This document shows, in pieces, positions 49,611 to 52,500 of a stretch of 52,500 bases of DNA (position 1 is the first letter of the stretch; each line of letters begins with the position of its first letter). Under the pieces are notes generated by a model, which saw nothing but the letters and a program-made list of their open reading frames with translations, ran no database searches and was not told where the DNA came from. Made by a program: the position numbers and the translations under genes. The stretch comes from Chrysomallon squamiferum. Lineage: Eukaryota > Mollusca > Gastropoda > Neomphalida > Peltospiridae. Location: contig CM022673.1 in the NCBI GenBank assembly GCA_012295275.1, positions 12,310,788 to 12,363,287 on the forward strand. Reading direction: 5' to 3'.

Positions 49611-49652
49611 CAAGTTTACAACTGATCTAACAGTGAAAGACTGTTGCTGTAC
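49611..49652 (-). other. 5' UTR exon of copy 2
   Basis: One visible base difference from the copy 1 leader exon (gatcagttg against gaacagttg), with the same gtgagtag donor. Confidence 0.65.
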
Positions 49653-49674
49653 TTACCACTTACAAAATCTCACG

Positions 49675-49682
49675 TATTTATA
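49675..49682 (-). promoter_or_regulatory. TATA box of copy 2
   Basis: TATAAATA in the conserved promoter block. Spacing to the leader exon equals copy 1. Confidence 0.7.
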
Positions 49683-50330
49683 CAACATTTTAAATCTTTG
49701 TTTTTATGTGCACATTGCCGGAAGAATACAAAACACAAATATTGTTGCTATTGATTAATTAGCTGATAAATAAACAAAAGTCGTAAACAAAAATAAAGAG
49801 TAATTAAAATTTAAACTATTTCGTCTTTATGACAATTTCCGTGTTTGTCATCGTTACTAAAAATAACTCTGATGACGAATGCGACTATCCCAGGGCTCCA
49901 TATCCCATTTCTTCTCTTCTTCTTCCTTTGTTTTTCCCATTCTGCTTTGTTGAAAAGTAATCCATTATTCCCCCAACTTTAATTGAAAAGAGAAGTTTTT
50001 CATTACAATTACTTGTGTTAGGTTCTTTACAAGGTGGCAAATAACAATGTACTGTTACATTTCTGATATGAAATACATTGTTACGTAGTGATAAGGAATA
50101 TTGTAAACTGCTCTGTGTCTGTGCGTGTCTTTGCGTGTATGTATGTGTGCGCAGTTTGTATGTATGTGTATATGTGTGCGTTGTATATTTTTGTATATGT
50201 CTATTGTTAGTGTGAGTTAGTGTGTATATGTATGTTTATGCGTATGTATGTGTCTTCATTGTATGATGATTCGTCTGTTCATGTATGTTGTTTCTGATTT
50301 GAATATTCTTTGTCTTATGTACGTCCGAAT

Positions 50331-50490
50331 AAACTCTGCACACAGACAATATTCGGGAACGCACTGGCGCAGGAGGACAAAGTCCAATCACGACCTCACA
50401 AAACCCGTCAGATGCCGTTGATGAGACTCGAACGTATGGCACCCATTCGCCCGCACTCCGAAGGCGGACGATGTTACCGTTCGGCCATAA
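50331..50490 (-). mobile_element. tRNA-derived SINE, - orientation
   Basis: Second copy of the family at 7351. On the - strand tggccgaacggtaac (50474-50488) is the A-box region and gttcgagtctc (50423-50433) the B box. It is better preserved than the first copy. It sits where the duplicated upstream regions of MGY copies 1 and 2 stop matching (cgtccgaata against catccgaata), so it inserted after, or at the edge of, the duplication. Confidence 0.75.
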
Positions 50491-50884
50491 GAGATCCTTA
50501 AAAGGGTTGCTCAATAACCGAGGGTAATCATCGCTTCCCACGAAGCACGCCGTTCTTTTGTCTTTCGTCATTCTTGTGTCCATCTATTTTTTTGTGGGAA
50601 ACCTGGCACTGGCAAGTATGTAGTTTAGGACTTTGTCTTTCTGTGTATATGTGTGTATGTGTGTATGTGTGTATATGTGTGTATGTGTGTATGAGTGTGT
50701 GCGTTGTGTAAATGTGAGGTGTGTGAGTTGTATGCATCCTGTGAGTGTTGTATATGTGTGAGTTTGTGTATATGTATGAATATATGTGTGTGTCTTTGCT
50801 GGTGTATTTCTTTGTCTTTCTGTGTGCGTGTTTGTGTTGTGTAATAGTATGTGAATATGTGTGTGTAAGTGTGTGTGTGTATAC

Positions 50885-50933
<49 letters not shown>

Positions 50934-50959
50934 TGTGTCTGTGTGCGAATGTGTTGAAG
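50491..50959. other. Intergenic, mostly TG-rich
   Basis: TG/TATG repeats from 50640 to 50945, including about 20 gt units at 50895-50933. No gene seen. Confidence 0.75.
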
Positions 50960-51118
50960 AGTTAGAGGAACATATAAAGAATGTCTGCAATCTTGATACA
51001 ATGGAGATGCTGATCGGAGTTGAAGAGGAATGCTTGAAGAGGTGGGCAATGTGTCTCGAAAAAGTAGGCACACACGTTGAAGTCTACGGAGCCTAAAAAA
51101 AAAAAAAAAAAAAAAAAA
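50960..51118 (+). pseudogene. Possible transposase or retrocopy remnant with poly(A)
   Basis: After the TG repeat an open frame reads EELEEHIKNVCNLDT.. and LKRWAMCLEKVGTHVEVYGA, and its TAA stop merges into 23 A. The R-W-x(2)-C-x(4)-G-x(2)-[VY]-E spacing resembles the C-terminal end of mariner-type transposases. An A-tail directly after the stop suggests retroposition. The fragment is too short to assign firmly, and its 5' part is replaced by microsatellite. Confidence 0.3.
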
Positions 51119-51194
51119 GAAGAGGGATTATTTTTTCTTTATGGGACAAACTGTAGCAGTCTATAGAAAGTTCACGAAAAAGTCATTTGTATGT

Positions 51195-51580
51195 ACCAAC
51201 ATGGGTATCGAGATAAAATATCAGGTTTTTTGTTATTTGTGTATGTATCATAGTGTGTATTGAGATAAAATATCAGATTGTTTCTTATTTGTGTGTATCA
51301 AGATGTGTATTTAGATACTATATCAGATTGTTTGTTATTTGTGTGTATCAAGGTGCGTACTGAGATAAAATATCAGATTGTTATTTGTGTGTATCAAGGT
51401 GGGTACTGAGATAAATTATCAGATTGTTTGTTTTTTGTGTGTATGAAGGTGCGTACTGAGATAAAATATCAGATTGTTATTTGTGTGTATCAAGATGTGT
51501 ATTTAGATAATATATCAGATTGTTTGTTATTTGTGTGTATCAAGGTGCGTACTGAGGTAAATTATCAGATTGTTATTTGT
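51195..51580. repeat. 46/50-bp minisatellite, about eight units
   Basis: The unit tgagataaaatatcagattg..ttatttgtgtgtatcaaggt..gcgtac recurs. Units alternate between a 50-bp form with an extra tgtt and a 46-bp form, so part of the array repeats as dimers. Confidence 0.9.
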
Positions 51581-51950
51581 GTGTGTGTGTGTGTGTGCGT
51601 GCGCGCGTATTTGTCTTATACATATATGTATGTATGTATGTGTGTATTTATGTATGTATGTACGTATGTATGTTTCAAGGTATGGATTAATGTATGTTTG
51701 TATGTATATATGTGTGTATATGTGTATCTGTATATTAATTGATTATAAGTAAACAAATATGTAAATAAAGTTTAAATCAAACAAAATGCAAAAGTGCTGA
51801 ATAATAACAATAAAAATAAGATTATGAATGAATGAATTATATATTTAATTAAAAAAATTAATAGAGTAAAAAAGTAATAATAATAATAATAATAATAATA
51901 TTAATTGTATCAGTAACAAAAATAAATAAATAAACAAAAAAACAAACAAA
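51581..51950. other. TG/TATG and AT-rich spacer
   Basis: A tg tract, tatg units to about 51735, then AAT arrays (51876-51902). No gene seen. Confidence 0.7.
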
Positions 51951-52003
51951 CAAATCTAGACTGAACAATATGACAAACTCTGTTACGTAAATTCAAGAAG
52001 ATT

Positions 52004-52009
52004 TTTATT
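52004..52009 (-). terminator. Polyadenylation signal, MGY-rich copy 3
   Basis: AATAAA in the block conserved with copies 1 and 2. Confidence 0.7.
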
Positions 52010-52127
52010 GCAAGTGTAAACACAACAAATACATAAATATGTTTGTTTTTTATTTTTTTATTTACATTTTCAAAATGTAGTGACAATAATATATAATAAA
52101 TAAAATAAAAATATTTTTAATTTAAGT

Positions 52128-52432
52128 TTATCGTCGTTTTCGGTCCCATCCGTCTCTGTCTCCACCCCACATTCGTCCCCCCATTCCGTATCCACCCATA
52201 CCCATCATGGGATAACCCCCGTACATTCCACCATAGCCTAACATTCCTCTCCCAAGATAACCCATTCCTCCCATTCCTCCCATACCAAATCCTCCATATC
52301 CCATCATTCCTCCCATCATTCCACCCATCATTCCTCTGTATCCCATCATTCCTCCTCCATATCCCATCATTCCTCCGTATCCCATCATCCTTCCATCATC
52401 ACCCCAGTCATCACGATCACCCCAGCCGTCAC
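52128..52432 (-). CDS. MGY-rich secreted protein, copy 3 (exon 2; gene continues past the window)
   Basis: The acceptor in sense is tttattctcag/GTGACGG. It has 2 nt of a split codon, 100 codons and TAA at 52130-52128. The mature chain has the acidic GDGWGDRDDWGDDG segment, MMGYGG repeats, the FGMGGMGGMGYLGRG block shared with copy 2, GGYPMMGMGGYGM, and the full GGDRDGWDRKRR end. The signal-peptide exon lies beyond 52500. It is the most complete exon 2 of the three and a good proxy for the ancestral form of copy 2. Copy 1 lacks the FGMGG..LGYGG block, so copies 2 and 3 are closest relatives. Confidence 0.8.
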
Positions 52433-52500
52433 CTGAGAATAAATGAATAATAAATCACGAATGAATGGTTGAAGTACCAATAAATATGTTATACATATAA
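52433..52500 (-). other. Start of intron 1 of copy 3
   Basis: Matches intron 1 of copy 2 (gtgatttattattcatttat in sense). Confidence 0.7.

Overview
The window is eukaryotic nuclear DNA, AT-rich, intron-rich and crowded with microsatellites: GA/CT, TG/CA, TTA, TAC and ATAC tracts, several of them 80-170 bp. A SINE copy carries the tail 'gctatttctcgtt..aaccagtg' typical of molluscan tRNA SINEs. The protein content (SUEL-type galactose-binding lectin domains, Gly/Met/Tyr-rich secreted proteins) also fits a lophotrochozoan, most likely a mollusc and perhaps a gastropod. The species cannot be named from the sequence alone.

Region 1 (1-13372): no convincing exon. It holds repeats, one tRNA-derived SINE (7351-7515), a degenerate minisatellite and a possible TATA-type promoter near 1640. 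The 5' exon(s) of the receptor gene are either hidden here or left of the window.

Region 2 (13373-36060, + strand): one large gene for a single-pass membrane receptor, 3'-complete and 5'-partial. Seven exons splice into a continuous 628-codon frame: SUEL lectin domain 1, SUEL lectin domain 2, a CUB-like domain, a Ser/Thr/Pro-rich stalk in two small exons, a transmembrane exon and one GC-rich exon for a 226-residue cytoplasmic tail. The tail has several tyrosine motifs and two DPF motifs. All extracellular junctions are phase 1. The introns hold microsatellites, SINE relics, a MITE-like element and many short degenerate tandem duplications.

Region 3 (41373-52500): a cluster of small secreted-protein genes, mostly on the - strand. 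Three tandem paralogues (44215-44909, 48596-49279 and 52128 to beyond the right edge) encode Gly/Met/Tyr-rich proteins with an acidic Asp/Trp N-terminal segment and a basic RKRR C-terminus, resembling shell-matrix proteins in style. Copies 1 and 2 share a TATA promoter, a 5' UTR exon, a signal-peptide exon and a 3' UTR. The middle copy has lost both its acidic N-terminal segment, by a deletion that created a new in-frame splice acceptor, and its RKRR tail, by a nonsense codon.

Next to them, also on the - strand, is a two-exon gene (41513-42349) with a signal-peptide coding segment of the same 58 nt and the same phase. Its second exon encodes an acidic Asn/Asp/Gly spacer, a Lys-Arg site and a terminal Trp/Pro/Arg peptide, VWFPWRPWF. 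It looks like the precursor of a short Trp-rich peptide and is the most novel object I can see. An inverted piece of the same intron family at 43398-43563 suggests a further, decayed member.

The receptor and the small-peptide cluster show no direct functional link. Everything else is repeat or unassigned non-coding DNA.
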